Position numbers and translations under genes: made by a program. From Candidatus Vondammii sp. HM_W22 (GTDB taxonomy: Bacteria > Pseudomonadota > Gammaproteobacteria > Chromatiales > Chromatiaceae): 64,000 nt of DNA. Shown here piece by piece: positions 1 through 9,134 of this stretch. How positions within the stretch are numbered: position 1 is the stretch's first letter; the number at the start of each line of letters is the position of its first letter. The stretch lies in assembly GCF_022530855.2 (NCBI RefSeq), contig NZ_CP099567.1, positions 1,798,001-1,862,000 of the forward strand. Reading direction: 5' to 3'. Under the pieces are notes generated by a model that made no database searches, was not told where the DNA came from, and saw nothing but the letters and a program-made list of their open reading frames with translations.

Positions 1-486
1 AACCTTAGGCAGTTCCTTGGCTTCAATTTTCAGCAGGGCAACATCACTGCGCTTGTCAATACCAATAATTTTCGCAAGATACTCCTGACGGCTGTTAAGG
101 CGGACTAAAATCTCATCTGCACCTTTGACCACATGATAATTGGTCAGGATATAACCATCCTCTGAGATGATAAAGCCAGAACCGAGGGATTGGGCGTTAT
201 ACCTTTTAGGCGTCTCACGCCCCTCTGGCTGTTGACGAAAGAAGTGGTGAAAAAATCCATTCCACGGGCCGTCTTCAGATAAATCCGGTATCCGATAGTC
301 GTTTCTTAACCGGCTGCGGACAGATTTATGCTCCCTAGTACTGATATTGACAACCGATGGGCTGTTTTCAGTGACCAGTTCGGTAAAATCCGGGAGATGC
401 TCTGCATTGAGACTGGTTGATGCCATCAGCATCAAGAGAACGATCCCGACACGGGTAATATGGCTTTTTGACAACAAAGCGCGCAT
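1..486 (-). CDS. mucD: Periplasmic serine protease DegP/MucD (HtrA family), N-terminal part
   Basis: The first 162 residues of a Do-family periplasmic protease/chaperone; the rest lies off the left edge. The start at 486 gives a hydrophobic signal peptide (about residues 12-27) followed by a polar mature region. The catalytic His lies in the TNYHVV motif near residue 115 and the catalytic Asp in RSDVALLKI near residue 149; the Ser (GNSGG) is outside the window. It follows rseC at the end of the rpoE-rseA-rseB-rseC cluster, the same order as algU-mucABCD of Pseudomonas, so it probably degrades or refolds misfolded envelope proteins under sigma-E control. Symbol by synteny; degP or degQ would be equivalent. 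Confidence 0.9.
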   Translation of the reverse strand, partial: MRALLSKSHITRVGIVLLMLMASTSLNAEHLPDFTELVTENSPSVVNISTREHKSVRSRLRNDYRIPDLSEDGPWNGFFHHFFRQQPEGRETPKRYNAQSLGSGFIISEDGYILTNYHVVKGADEILVRLNSRQEYLAKIIGIDKRSDVALLKIEAKELPKV

Positions 487-526
487 ACAAAACTCCTTTA
501 AGTTAAATCTTCACCTAGTGATTCAG

Positions 527-1003
527 CTAACTAAAACCAACAGATATTTTTAATTCATCAGTGCAGCGTAATATTACTGCCTGGTATCTTTTGTCCCGAC
601 TGATTCTGGTAGCGTAGAACTTAAGCCAGATCAATCCTGCAGACAGACCCAGTAGACCGCATAAAATGGTCACAGGTTCCGTTGAATTAAAATTAAGTGC
701 TACGGCAAACCTCTCCCCCGCAACTGAGAAGAGAAGCAAAAGAAGAAGTGGCATAATGTAGAAAACAAATGAGGTTTTTGTGAGCGCTGTTTCTTCCAGG
801 CCGACAACAACTCTCTCGCCGAGCTTGGCATCAATGGGGTTTAAAACGCGAATGACTGTCCGGCGTCTGCCCATCACTTTTACCAATGCCGATGTGCCGC
901 AAGCCGACTTGGAGGAACATTCACCACAGGTAGTGCTGCGCTGAGTTTCAACCGTTGCAAATTCACCATTTGTCGCTGTAACAAGAGCGGTCTCTTCAAT
1001 CAT
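527..1003 (-). CDS. rseC: SoxR-reducing/sigma-E regulator RseC (MucC) family membrane protein
   Basis: A 158-residue RseC/MucC protein. The N-terminal cytoplasmic part has a cysteine cluster (CGECSSKSAC, about residues 26-35), followed by two predicted membrane helices (about residues 78-100 and 111-130). RseC is a minor modulator of the sigma-E pathway and a component of SoxR reduction. Its start overlaps the 3' end of rseB by a few bases, indicating translational coupling in the rpoE operon. Length and architecture match the family. Confidence 0.9.
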   Translation of the reverse strand: MIEETALVTATNGEFATVETQRSTTCGECSSKSACGTSALVKVMGRRRTVIRVLNPIDAKLGERVVVGLEETALTKTSFVFYIMPLLLLLLFSVAGERFAVALNFNSTEPVTILCGLLGLSAGLIWLKFYATRISRDKRYQAVILRCTDELKISVGFS

Positions 1004-1976
1004 CGATCTGTCGCCGGAGAGATCTGGCTACGAGCTCTACCGTCAATGAGGGAACTTCACCTACTACAGTAATCTGATAGCCATTATATTCAGTACCAAA
1101 AGCATTAACCGCACCAATGACTGAATTACCTCTTAATCCGGATACTTTGATACTTTTTTCCGCATAGAGAGAGAGTGAAGCTAAACCATCCGAAATGACA
1201 AAATGATCAATCTCAGGTCCGCCTATTTCAATGGATTTTCGGGCATGAAGGGTGACTGAGAATCCCTTTGGCAAATTACTGAAGTCCCATCCATCCTCTC
1301 GTGCATCCTGCTGCAGCCAAGTAACTGGTTTCTGCTGAATCCATGAGTAGTCTTCTTTGCCTACAATGGCGGCTTCAGCCAGATCTTTAACACTATCGTC
1401 AACATTCAGGTGTGTGAACATGACTTGCGAGACAGCATTACCGGAGGCGTTAAGCATGTCCGTTTTCAGTGGCAGGATATGGCTCTTATCCAGATAGATT
1501 CTGTAACCATAGCGATAATCATCTTTGGGAATAATACCAACGACAATTGTGTCTCGATTGGCCACTCTCTCCTCTCCCAGCAGAAAGAAGGTATAATAAG
1601 CGGAGAGCTTATCCAAATCCATGAAAAACACCGCCGTGAATCCTCTGCCAACAATTCGATTACCGATGGAAATAGATTTTGAATCCGGGGTGATACAGGT
1701 GACGGATACGTCATCACGAACGACTTCACGGGCGGCACCATTCAGAGATATCAGTCGTTCTCGCTCACCACCATTATGCAAGGTGTGGATGACCTGCATG
1801 CTCTCCAGCTGATTGCCGTGGAGTAAAACAAAAGTGCCTTCATAATTGAGCGTATGAACTGCCGTAACCATTTTCTTCAGCAGCTCTCGGACTTCATGGT
1901 TTTCTGATTCTGAAGAGAATGCGGCAGAAGCGGATGCCGCCATGATAAAAGCGGCAAAAAAGAGGCGAAAAGGCAT
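996..1976 (-). CDS. rseB: Sigma-E regulatory protein RseB (MucB)
   Basis: Periplasmic sensor that binds RseA and shields it from DegS cleavage, releasing on contact with mislocalised lipoproteins or lipopolysaccharide. The chosen ATG at 1976 gives an immediate signal peptide (MPFRLFFAAF..ASASAAF) and lies one base past the rseA stop. An upstream in-frame ATG at 2030 would add 18 residues inside rseA and spoil the signal peptide. The protein has the two MucB/RseB domains: an N-terminal lipoprotein-binding-like domain (about residues 25-200) and a smaller C-terminal domain. Intact, 326 residues. Confidence 0.9.
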   Translation of the reverse strand: MPFRLFFAAFIMAASASAAFSSESENHEVRELLKKMVTAVHTLNYEGTFVLLHGNQLESMQVIHTLHNGGERERLISLNGAAREVVRDDVSVTCITPDSKSISIGNRIVGRGFTAVFFMDLDKLSAYYTFFLLGEERVANRDTIVVGIIPKDDYRYGYRIYLDKSHILPLKTDMLNASGNAVSQVMFTHLNVDDSVKDLAEAAIVGKEDYSWIQQKPVTWLQQDAREDGWDFSNLPKGFSVTLHARKSIEIGGPEIDHFVISDGLASLSLYAEKSIKVSGLRGNSVIGAVNAFGTEYNGYQITVVGEVPSLTVELVARSLRRQIDD

Positions 1977-1977
1977 A

Positions 1978-2553
1978 TTACCAACGGTTCGGGTCGTAGC
2001 TGACAAAAGAGGTATAAGGAAGAACCCCACTCATGCCGTTTTGCGATGCGAATCCATTATGATCCACCAAATAACGATTCAGTCTCGATTCCACTTCCGG
2101 TTTTGCCAAATTCTTCCAACGTGTTCCTGTCTGGCGCAGATAGGGTCTTTCAGGAGCTGTTGCAGCGATTTGAAGCCCGACCCCATCCTCCATGTCGCTG
2201 AATTGTGGAAAGGTAAATACCGCCATTACTGCAACCGAAGCTGCCAGTACGGCACCTGCTGCCGGGCGAATCCAGCGATTATCCCATCCACAGCCAACAC
2301 CGCACACCTTTCTTCCCGATGTTGCAATGATTGCCGGTTCAAATTTCAATCTTTCACGTACATTGTACGCAACACTGTCTGCCGAAATTCGTACAGCCTC
2401 TCCCCGCAGCGCATCACCAATAAAATGATAACTGCCCCAGGCTCTGCGTAATTCCAAATCATCCTTAATTCGATTCAGAATATGATTGAGTTGATTGGAC
2501 GAAAGTTCATCGTCCTGCAAGGCTGAAAGTTGCTCATTGATTTGGTCAGTCAT
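1978..2553 (-). CDS. rseA: Anti-sigma-E factor RseA (MucA)
   Basis: Single-pass inner-membrane anti-sigma factor. The N-terminal cytoplasmic domain (residues 1-80; LSALQDDELS and WGSYHFIGDALRGE are typical) binds sigma-E. A transmembrane helix lies near residues 98-116 (AAGAVLAASVAVMAVF), followed by the periplasmic domain that RseB binds and DegS/RseP-type proteases cut. It lies between rpoE and rseB with short gaps. Intact, 191 residues. Confidence 0.9.
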   Translation of the reverse strand: MTDQINEQLSALQDDELSSNQLNHILNRIKDDLELRRAWGSYHFIGDALRGEAVRISADSVAYNVRERLKFEPAIIATSGRKVCGVGCGWDNRWIRPAAGAVLAASVAVMAVFTFPQFSDMEDGVGLQIAATAPERPYLRQTGTRWKNLAKPEVESRLNRYLVDHNGFASQNGMSGVLPYTSFVSYDPNRW

Positions 2554-2596
2554 GGTGGTATCTCGATATCGTCGAAACTTGTTGGGTTGTGGTATT

Positions 2597-3172
2597 TCAT
2601 GACAATAGCGGCTTTAGTCGCGTGTCAATGGCCGCCCTGGCCCGGAAAATTCTTGATCTTACGGTGCCAACCGGACAATCCATAGCGTTTGCGATCTCCT
2701 CATAGCTTAATCCTTCCAGCTCCCTTAGGGTAATCGCTGTTCTTAGATCTTCCGGCAGATCATCAATTGCCTGCCGAACAGTCTCCGCAAGTTCTGCTTC
2801 CAGTAGACGATTTTCCGGCGTTGCATGCTCTTTCAGTCGAACACCAACATCAAGTTGTTCTGCAGTATCAGCATCAATATCGGTGCCGGGAGGCCGACGC
2901 CCCTGGGCAACGAGAAAATTCTTTGCTGTATTGATAGCAATACTGTAGAGCCAAGTGTAGAATGCACTATCACCACGGAAATTAGGCAGGGCCCGATACG
3001 CTTTTATGAACGTTTCCTGGGCCACATCAAGTGTCTCGCTTGGATCTCTTATATAGCGAGAGACTAAATTAGCCACACGCTGCTGGTATTTCAGAACCAA
3101 CAGATCGAAAGCCTTTTTGTCGCCGCGCTGTACGCGCTCAACCAACTCCTGATCTACTTGTCGCTCGCCCAT
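2597..3172 (-). CDS. rpoE: RNA polymerase sigma factor RpoE (sigma-24/AlgU)
   Basis: ECF sigma factor of the extracytoplasmic stress response, 191 residues. Region 2 contains RYIRDPSETLDVAQETFIKAYRAL and FRGDSAFYTWLYSIAINT in order; region 4 contains LPEDLRTAITLRELEGLSY and the helix-turn-helix CPVGTVRSRIFRAR. The ATG at 3172 was chosen because it matches the family N terminus (VDQELVERVQRGDKKAF) and has a purine-rich AGGGGG about nine bases upstream. An earlier in-frame ATG at 3226 lies inside the candidate promoter. First gene of the rpoE-rseABC-mucD operon, divergent from nadB as in Pseudomonas and E. coli. Confidence 0.95.
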   Translation of the reverse strand: MGERQVDQELVERVQRGDKKAFDLLVLKYQQRVANLVSRYIRDPSETLDVAQETFIKAYRALPNFRGDSAFYTWLYSIAINTAKNFLVAQGRRPPGTDIDADTAEQLDVGVRLKEHATPENRLLEAELAETVRQAIDDLPEDLRTAITLRELEGLSYEEIANAMDCPVGTVRSRIFRARAAIDTRLKPLLS

Positions 3173-3219
3173 CCGGGTTGACCCCCTGTCGGCAAGCACG
3201 TTTCCATATTCACTCTGAA

Positions 3220-3247
3220 TTGACACCCTTTACTGGAATAAGTTCTT
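3220..3247 (-). promoter_or_regulatory. Candidate sigma-E autoregulatory promoter of rpoE
   Basis: On the minus strand GAACTT (3245-3240) is followed after 15 bases by GTCAA, matching the sigma-E consensus GGAACTT-N15/16-GTCAA. It lies about 50 bases upstream of the rpoE ATG, where autoregulated promoters of rpoE genes are known. Seen directly in the sequence; promoter function is inferred. Confidence 0.6.
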
Positions 3248-3336
3248 AAAAAAATTTGCGGTTCATGCCGCATGGATTCTACACTAATTATCAGTATCTG
3301 AATAATGACTCGAAGGGAGGTTTCCAGTAAACCCCG

Positions 3337-4953
3337 ATGGCCAGAAATAATCCCTACAAACATGATGTCCTGATTATCGGAAGTGGCGCTGCCGGACTTA
3401 GTCTGGCCCTGCGCCTTCCGGAAGAAACACAGATTGCAGTTATCTCCAAGCGGGCATTGTCCGAAGGTAACACCTACTACGCCCAAGGGGGAATTGCAGC
3501 CGTACTCGACGCTGATGATTCACTGGATGCCCATGTTGAAGACACACTGGATGCGGGCGGTGGCCTCTGCGACGAGGAGACTGTTCGTTTTGTTGTCGAA
3601 CATGGCCCGGAAAATATCCAATGGCTGGTGGATGAAGGCGTCGGTTTCACCAAAGAGCAGGCATCCAATGCGCGTCACCACTTGACCCGGGAAGGCGGTC
3701 ACTCCCACCGCAGAGTGATACATGCTGCAGACTCCACCGGTCGTGTAGTGGAAAGCACCCTGGAGCAGAAGATAAGGGTTAGAAAGAATATTTCGCTGTA
3801 TGAAAACCATAACGCGATCGATCTGATTTTATCTGGCGATCCAAAACCAGCGGGGAACCGCTGTTTGGGCGCTTACATCATGGATACCGAATCCGGAAGG
3901 GTCGATACCTTTCAGGCAAAACTTACTGTGCTTGCAACAGGAGGCGCGAGTAAGGTCTACCTTTATACCAGCAATCCCGACGTCTCCACCGGAGATGGCA
4001 TTGCCATGGCATGGCGTGCCGGCTGCAGGGTTGCGAATATGGAATTCATCCAATTCCATCCCACTTGTCTTTATCACCCCCACGCAAAATCCTTTCTTAT
4101 TACAGAAGCGCTGCGTGGCGAGGGGGGTAAGCTATTGCTTCCCGACGGCACTCGCTTTATGCCGGCATTTGATAAGCGCGCGGAACTGGCACCTCGGGAT
4201 ATTGTGGCTAGGGCCATTGACCACGAAATGAAACGGCTGGGAACAGACTGTCTGTATCTGGATATTAGCCACAAGCCGGCTGAATTTATCCATCAGCATT
4301 TCCCAACCATCTACTCCAAGTGTAAGAAGTTCGGAATAGATATCACCCGTGACCCTATTCCGGTAGTGCCCGCAGCACACTACACTTGTGGCGGAGTCAT
4401 ATCCGATTCCCGCGGCAGGACGGATACTTCGAATCTATACGTTATTGGTGAAACTGCGTATACAGGCCTTCACGGCGCCAACCGTATGGCAAGCAATTCC
4501 CTACTGGAGTGCCTGGTTTTTGCCCAACAGGCGGCGGCGGATATCTTTTCCAGGCTGGACTCCACGACCACTCCGCAGGAGGTGCCGCCATGGGATGAGA
4601 GCCGAGTAACCGATTCAGATGAGGAGGTGGTGGTCTCGCATAATTGGGACGAATTGCGTCGCTTTATGTGGGACTATGTCGGTATTGTACGCAGCAACAA
4701 ACGCTTGGCGCGGGCCAGACGCAGAATCAACCTGTTGAGCCATGAAATACGCGAGTACTACGGCAATTTCAGGGTAACCCATGATCTGCTTGAATTAAGA
4801 AACCTAGTCGAAGTTGCTGGACTTATCATTCAATCAGCGCAAAACAGAAAAGAGAGTCGAGGTCTCCATTTTATTACTGACTTTCCAAAACGCGATGAGA
4901 AATTCCAGCGAAGACCGACCATATTGATACCAGACAACTATAACCCTGAATAA
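3337..4953 (+). CDS. nadB: L-aspartate oxidase NadB
   Basis: FAD enzyme oxidising L-aspartate to iminoaspartate, the first step of de novo NAD synthesis with NadA. An N-terminal dinucleotide-binding motif ([16 protein letters not shown], residues 9-24) is followed by the [10 protein letters not shown] stretch, substrate-pocket motifs (HTCGG-like YTCGGVISD) and the [16 protein letters not shown] motif shared with succinate dehydrogenase flavoproteins. 538 residues, full length. Divergent from rpoE; its last bases overlap the convergent cptA gene by 16 bp. nadA is not in the window. Confidence 0.95.
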   Translation: MARNNPYKHDVLIIGSGAAGLSLALRLPEETQIAVISKRALSEGNTYYAQGGIAAVLDADDSLDAHVEDTLDAGGGLCDEETVRFVVEHGPENIQWLVDEGVGFTKEQASNARHHLTREGGHSHRRVIHAADSTGRVVESTLEQKIRVRKNISLYENHNAIDLILSGDPKPAGNRCLGAYIMDTESGRVDTFQAKLTVLATGGASKVYLYTSNPDVSTGDGIAMAWRAGCRVANMEFIQFHPTCLYHPHAKSFLITEALRGEGGKLLLPDGTRFMPAFDKRAELAPRDIVARAIDHEMKRLGTDCLYLDISHKPAEFIHQHFPTIYSKCKKFGIDITRDPIPVVPAAHYTCGGVISDSRGRTDTSNLYVIGETAYTGLHGANRMASNSLLECLVFAQQAAADIFSRLDSTTTPQEVPPWDESRVTDSDEEVVVSHNWDELRRFMWDYVGIVRSNKRLARARRRINLLSHEIREYYGNFRVTHDLLELRNLVEVAGLIIQSAQNRKESRGLHFITDFPKRDEKFQRRPTILIPDNYNPE

Positions 4954-5375
4954 TATCTGAGTTGCACCCGCAATCTGCGCAGGAAATCGTCCTCTGCACT
5001 ATCCGGCAACAGGATGATGGTCCGACGTCCGAGCCTGCTCAGCCTGAACCTCAGCACGAGCAACCAAGGCGAAACATAATTGCCGCTCAACAACTTTGCC
5101 TGGTAACAGGTTTTCAGTCTATCTGTCAAAATCCACGTTGCATCCGGCACTCGTTCAAGCTTCTGTATTGCCCGGTCCCTTTTGAAATTGAGATGAGTGT
5201 GCCAATTGAAGACAAAACTCAGCAAAACAATAGCGGCGAGTATCCAAACCATCGCTGATTGAACTGAAATAAACGGCAGCACCAATAACACGGATCCGTG
5301 TAGAAGAATAATGTAAACCGCGAGATAGCGTGATGGAACAAGCGCCAGATGAATTGGTTGTTGCGATCTTTTCAT
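4938..5375 (-). CDS. cptA: CptA/YgfX-family inner-membrane protein
   Basis: A 145-residue membrane protein with two hydrophobic helices (about residues 17-35 and 40-58) followed by a soluble C-terminal domain, as in YgfX/CptA. CptA is encoded beside SdhE (CptB) in gammaproteobacteria and has been described as the toxin partner of that pair in E. coli. The ATG at 5375 was chosen for a perfect AAGGAG five bases upstream; the upstream reading frame to 5444 crosses a dispersed repeat. Normally this gene directly follows sdhE; here about 0.65 kb of IS debris separates them, so it may have lost its promoter. Confidence 0.75.
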   Translation of the reverse strand: MKRSQQPIHLALVPSRYLAVYIILLHGSVLLVLPFISVQSAMVWILAAIVLLSFVFNWHTHLNFKRDRAIQKLERVPDATWILTDRLKTCYQAKLLSGNYVSPWLLVLRFRLSRLGRRTIILLPDSAEDDFLRRLRVQLRYYSGL

Positions 5376-5397
5376 CACACTCCTTGTGATGGCTAGG

Positions 5398-5473
5398 ATA
5401 GTCGCCCCTGAAGTATCAAGCTGAGGATCTGATTCTTCGCTCATTTTTGAATAATCATTCGATTCCCCGCTAA
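5398..5473. repeat. Short dispersed repeat, copy 1 (TTAG/TAG...CTAA ends)
   Basis: This segment begins TAGTCGCCCCTGAA and ends ATTCCCCGCTAA. A clearly related, longer copy lies at 17918-18020. The first 14 bases also match the terminal inverted repeats of the IS1182-like element at 15398-16875, so it may be a small non-autonomous derivative (MITE-like). Confidence 0.45.
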
Positions 5474-6047
5474 GGATTGGTCTGAGAAATTGAAGTTTTT
5501 CACTTCACCTGCCATCCAATCTTGAATATTTGTAAAAACAACAGCTGATGTGATGGCGTACTTGCGAATGACCTTGTGCTTCCGGTCTATGCTGATATGG
5601 CTTTTGTACCCCACGGTGGATTTTACCATGCTTCATGGTCCAGCGGACTTCAACATCCTTCTGGCGGTGCTTGTTATCACCCCATGCCTCAGGGCCATCC
5701 CCAGCTTTGATCTGCCTATTTTCCTCTAGCGTATTGCGTTGTTTGGGTACTGGAGCGATAGCGGCATCTGCAATCTGTCCCTTGCAAGCACTGAAGCCTG
5801 CTGCATCAATCTGGGTCAACAGTTCTGAAAAGAGTTTATCAACAAGGCCCCGTTCTTTCAGGTGCTCACAATATACCCAAACTGTTTTAGCATCGGGAAC
5901 CTTACCCTCCTGGCTCAGTCCAAGAAAATGACAAAAGCTATAGTGATCCCGAATCTGGAACTCTGTTTGATCATCGGATAGATTGAACAAATGCTGTAGG
6001 ACCAACACCTTGAACATCAGTACCGCATCGCAAGGTAGACGCCCACC
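5474..6047 (-). mobile_element. IS5-family remnant, hybrid of two IS5 types, broken transposase
   Basis: Bases 5474 to about 5536 match the right end of the IS5 type-1 copies at 12990 and 33036 (GGTCTGA..AAGTTTTTCACTTC). From about 5537 to 6045 the minus strand encodes the other IS5 type (as at 33231-34227): MFKVLVLQHLFNLSDDQTEF, then KVPDAKTVW, with a frameshift near 5650 and a truncated N terminus. The left part of the transposase stops exactly at the sdhE stop codon. The remnant separates sdhE from cptA. It is inactive. Confidence 0.8.
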
Positions 6048-6299
6048 TTAACTGTGCCGCATCTGGCCAATTAATCGTCTGATACCAGCATCGGAGGAAA
6101 CCACATTTCCCATCAGCCAATCCAGCAACAGCTGATCCTCGAAATCGAGCACCTGGACAAACAACGCTCGGTCATTTTGAGATAAACCTGGGTAGGTATC
6201 TTCAAGAAATCCCCTCAGCACATAGTCGAGTTCAAGCATGCCTCTCCGGCATTGCCAGCGCAGTTTATCCATGCTGGGCAGTTGGGTCTGCAGTGACAT
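6048..6299 (-). CDS. sdhE: FAD assembly factor SdhE (CptB/YgfY)
   Basis: Small protein (83 residues) that promotes covalent flavinylation of SdhA. The diagnostic RRGMLELD motif is at residues 18-25, followed by the FL..Y..L and DWLMG segments of the five-helix fold. Its ATG shares one base with the sdhB stop (TGATG), so it is translationally coupled to sdhB and belongs to the sdhCDAB-sdhE operon. The IS5 remnant begins right at its stop codon, but the coding sequence is complete. Confidence 0.9.
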   Translation of the reverse strand: MSLQTQLPSMDKLRWQCRRGMLELDYVLRGFLEDTYPGLSQNDRALFVQVLDFEDQLLLDWLMGNVVSSDAGIRRLIGQMRHS

Positions 6300-6991
6300 C
6301 AGACCGAATGCTTAAGCATCAATTCCTTGATATGACCAATCGCTTTGGTCGGGTTGAGCTGTTTCGGACAGACCTCTACGCAGTTCATAATCGTGTGGCA
6401 ACGGAAAAGTTTGTAAGGTCCTTCAAGGGCATCCAAGCGCTCATCAGTGCCCTGGTCACGGCTATCAGCGAGAAATCGCCAGGACTGCAGTAACGCCTGA
6501 GGGCCATGAAATTTTTCCGGATTCCACCAAAATGAAGGGCAGGCGGTAGAGCAGCAACCGCACATAATGCACTCATAAAGGCCATCCAGTTTGTCACGCT
6601 CTTCAGGGGACTGCAGAATCTCCTGCTCCGGCAACGAATCTTTATGGATCAGGTAGGGTTTTACTGCCCGATACTGCTGATAAAACTGGCTCATATCCAC
6701 AACTAGATCCCGCACCACTGGACGACCGGGTAACGGACGTATTTTTATCGGCTCTTTCAGGTCGGTTACCGGTGTAATGCATGCGAGTAAATTGACCCCA
6801 TTAGCATTCACGCCATCAGAACCACACACCCCTTCACCGCAGGAGTGGCGGAAAGAGAAGGACTCATCCTGACGCTTGATCTCCATCAGGGCATCACGCA
6901 GCATCATGCCTCGGGTAGCGACAACGTCGTACTCCTGCATCCTCGGAACAGTGTCGAGATCCGGGTTGTAACGGTAGATGACGAATTTCAT
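6299..6991 (-). CDS. sdhB: Succinate dehydrogenase iron-sulfur subunit SdhB
   Basis: Electron-transfer subunit of complex II, 230 residues. The N-terminal [2Fe-2S] domain carries CGEGVCGSDG. The C-terminal domain carries CIMCGCCSTACPS ([4Fe-4S]) and CHTIMNCVEVCPKQLNP ([3Fe-4S] and quinone-site region). It passes electrons from the FAD of SdhA to ubiquinone at the SdhCD anchor. Ten bases downstream of sdhA. Confidence 0.95.
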   Translation of the reverse strand: MKFVIYRYNPDLDTVPRMQEYDVVATRGMMLRDALMEIKRQDESFSFRHSCGEGVCGSDGVNANGVNLLACITPVTDLKEPIKIRPLPGRPVVRDLVVDMSQFYQQYRAVKPYLIHKDSLPEQEILQSPEERDKLDGLYECIMCGCCSTACPSFWWNPEKFHGPQALLQSWRFLADSRDQGTDERLDALEGPYKLFRCHTIMNCVEVCPKQLNPTKAIGHIKELMLKHSV

Positions 6992-7001
6992 GCAACAGCC
7001 C

Positions 7002-8765
7002 TCAGTAGACCCTTGGCTTGGGTGGAAAATTTTCCACCGTGAGTGGTTTGGTATGTACCGGTTTGTAGTCCATCCGGTCCTCTTCCTTGAAGTAGAGACT
7101 ATGCTTCATCCAGTTTTTGTCATCCCGGTCAGGATAATCTGGTCGTGAATGCGCGCCGCGGCTCTCTTTGCGCTCGAGGGCTGAAAGCACGATAGCCATT
7201 CCGATGTCAATCAGGTTTTCCAGCTCAAGCGCTTCGGCACGAGCGGTGTTGAATACCTTGCTTTGATCAGTAAGGCGAACATCTTTCAGTTTCTCTCTTA
7301 TCTCTTTAATCCGGGTAACGCCCTCAGACATCACTTCGTCAGTACGGAATACGCCGGCATGGTCTTCCATCACCTTGCGGAACTCATCACGCAGCTCCCG
7401 TACAGGGATCCCCTCTCCTTGTTGATCCCAGCGAGTCAGACGGGATACAGCTGCCTCGACAGCTGCCTCGTTCATCGGGCGATGGTTCGGGTTCTTGCTA
7501 AGGTACTTGATAATATCCTGTCCGGCAGCCCGTCCGAATACCAGAATATCCAGCAATGAATTCCCGCCCAGACGATTGGCGCCATGAACCGAGACACAGG
7601 CGCACTCACCTGCCGCGTAGAGACCCGGAATCACCTCCTCCGGCCCATGGTGAAGTGGCACCACAACCCGGCCATAACGATCTGTGGGAATGCCACCCAT
7701 AACATAGTGTGCCGTGGGGAAAACAGGGATCGGCTCAACCACCGGATCAACGCCGGCAAAAATCTTTGCGCTGTCACGAATACCCGGCAAGCGTTTGCTG
7801 ACAATTTCTTCACCAAGGTGATCCACTTTCAGCATTACATAGTCGGCATCGGGACCGCACCCCCGTCCCTCTTTGATCTCGGTTACAATTGAGCGCGCCA
7901 CCACATCCCGGCTGGCGAGATCTTTGGCATTCGGTGCATAGCGCTCCATAAAGCGTTCGCCGTCCTTGTTAATCAGATAGCCACCTTCACCACGTACACC
8001 TTCGGTGATCAGTATGCCTTTTCCGGCAATGCCCGTAGGGTGGAACTGGAAAAATTCCATATCCATCAGCGGTACACCGGCCCGAAGTGCCATGGCCATG
8101 CCATCACCCGTATTGATATGCGCATTGGAGGTAGTACGGAAAACCTGGCCGCAACCACCGGTCGCCAGCAGTGTGGCCTTGGCTTCGATCAGCAGTGGTT
8201 CGCCGGTCTCGATTTCCAGAATCAAGGCACCAAGCACGGCCCCCTCGTTATCACAAATCAGATCAACGCCAAAATACTCGTCGAAAAAATGGGTTCTGGC
8301 ACAAATATTCTGTTGATAAAGCGTATGCAGTATCGCGTGTCCGGTGCGATCGGCCGCGGCACAAGTCCGTGCTGCCTGAGCGCCACCGAAACCCTGGCTC
8401 TGGCCGCCGAAAGCGCGTTGATAGATTCGGCCGCTATCCAATCGGGAAAAGGGAACGCCGTCGTGTTCCAGTTCGTAAACGGTGGGTATGGCTTCGCGAC
8501 ACATGAATTCGATTGCATCCTGATCGCCGAGATAATCAGAACCCTTTACCGTATCAAACATGTGCCAATGCCAGTTATCCGGCATCACATTGGCAAGTGC
8601 CGCATTCACACCACCCTGAGCTGCCACTGTGTGAGAGCGTGTGGGGAAAACCTTGGAGACCACCGCGACCTTGGGATTGGCACTGGCGAGTTGCAGCGCA
8701 GCATTCAGACCCGCCCCACCTGCTCCGAGGATCAATGCATCAAAATGTCTTCTGGCTAAAGTCAT
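7002..8765 (-). CDS. sdhA: Succinate dehydrogenase flavoprotein subunit SdhA
   Basis: 587-residue flavoprotein oxidising succinate to fumarate in the TCA cycle. Visible are the FAD-binding ALILGAGGAGLNAAL motif (about residues 10-24), RSHTVAAQGGVNAAL with the His that carries the covalent FAD, the HPTGI substrate-loop motif, and GANRLGGNSLLDILVFGR. Full length and intact. The SdhE maturation factor is encoded two genes downstream. Confidence 0.97.
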   Translation of the reverse strand: MTLARRHFDALILGAGGAGLNAALQLASANPKVAVVSKVFPTRSHTVAAQGGVNAALANVMPDNWHWHMFDTVKGSDYLGDQDAIEFMCREAIPTVYELEHDGVPFSRLDSGRIYQRAFGGQSQGFGGAQAARTCAAADRTGHAILHTLYQQNICARTHFFDEYFGVDLICDNEGAVLGALILEIETGEPLLIEAKATLLATGGCGQVFRTTSNAHINTGDGMAMALRAGVPLMDMEFFQFHPTGIAGKGILITEGVRGEGGYLINKDGERFMERYAPNAKDLASRDVVARSIVTEIKEGRGCGPDADYVMLKVDHLGEEIVSKRLPGIRDSAKIFAGVDPVVEPIPVFPTAHYVMGGIPTDRYGRVVVPLHHGPEEVIPGLYAAGECACVSVHGANRLGGNSLLDILVFGRAAGQDIIKYLSKNPNHRPMNEAAVEAAVSRLTRWDQQGEGIPVRELRDEFRKVMEDHAGVFRTDEVMSEGVTRIKEIREKLKDVRLTDQSKVFNTARAEALELENLIDIGMAIVLSALERKESRGAHSRPDYPDRDDKNWMKHSLYFKEEDRMDYKPVHTKPLTVENFPPKPRVY

Positions 8766-8789
8766 GGGAAACCTTTCAAAGGATTTGGA

Positions 8790-9134
8790 TCAGACGGTTA
8801 TACCCGCAAGAAATATTGTTCTGGCGATCCACAGGCCGCACCCGATCAGACCGGTTCCGAAAAAAGTCAGAAGCAAAACCCTGAGCAGAAAAGGGTGTAC
8901 ATAATCGATCAGGACGTCACGAATACCTACCCAAGCATGGACAAGCAGTGCGACAAAGAAGATAAGCATAGCAACTGTCACATTGGGGTTTGCCACATAA
9001 GCACGCCAAGCCTCAAAGGAAACCGGTGTATTAAAGCTCAGATAACCAAAAGTATAGATAATGTAGAGACCGAGGTAGACGGCACTGATACGTTGCAGTG
9101 CCCAGGCGCGCAGTCCAGATGCTTGACGACTCAT
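8790..9134 (-). CDS. sdhD: Succinate dehydrogenase membrane anchor SdhD
   Basis: 114 residues with three transmembrane helices (about 15-35, 53-75, 85-108). HAWVGIRDVLIDY carries the usual haem b/quinone-site residues of the SdhD family. Its start overlaps the sdhC stop by four bases. With SdhC it anchors SdhAB and binds ubiquinone. Confidence 0.9.
   Translation of the reverse strand: MSRQASGLRAWALQRISAVYLGLYIIYTFGYLSFNTPVSFEAWRAYVANPNVTVAMLIFFVALLVHAWVGIRDVLIDYVHPFLLRVLLLTFFGTGLIGCGLWIARTIFLAGITV

Noticed and set aside
4938..5444. A longer CptA starting at 5444
   Set aside because: The extra 23 codons run through the dispersed repeat and lack a ribosome-binding site; the ATG at 5375 has a perfect AAGGAG.
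8040..8759. A 239-codon plus-strand frame within sdhA
   Set aside because: Antisense to the FAD domain of SdhA; no independent support.
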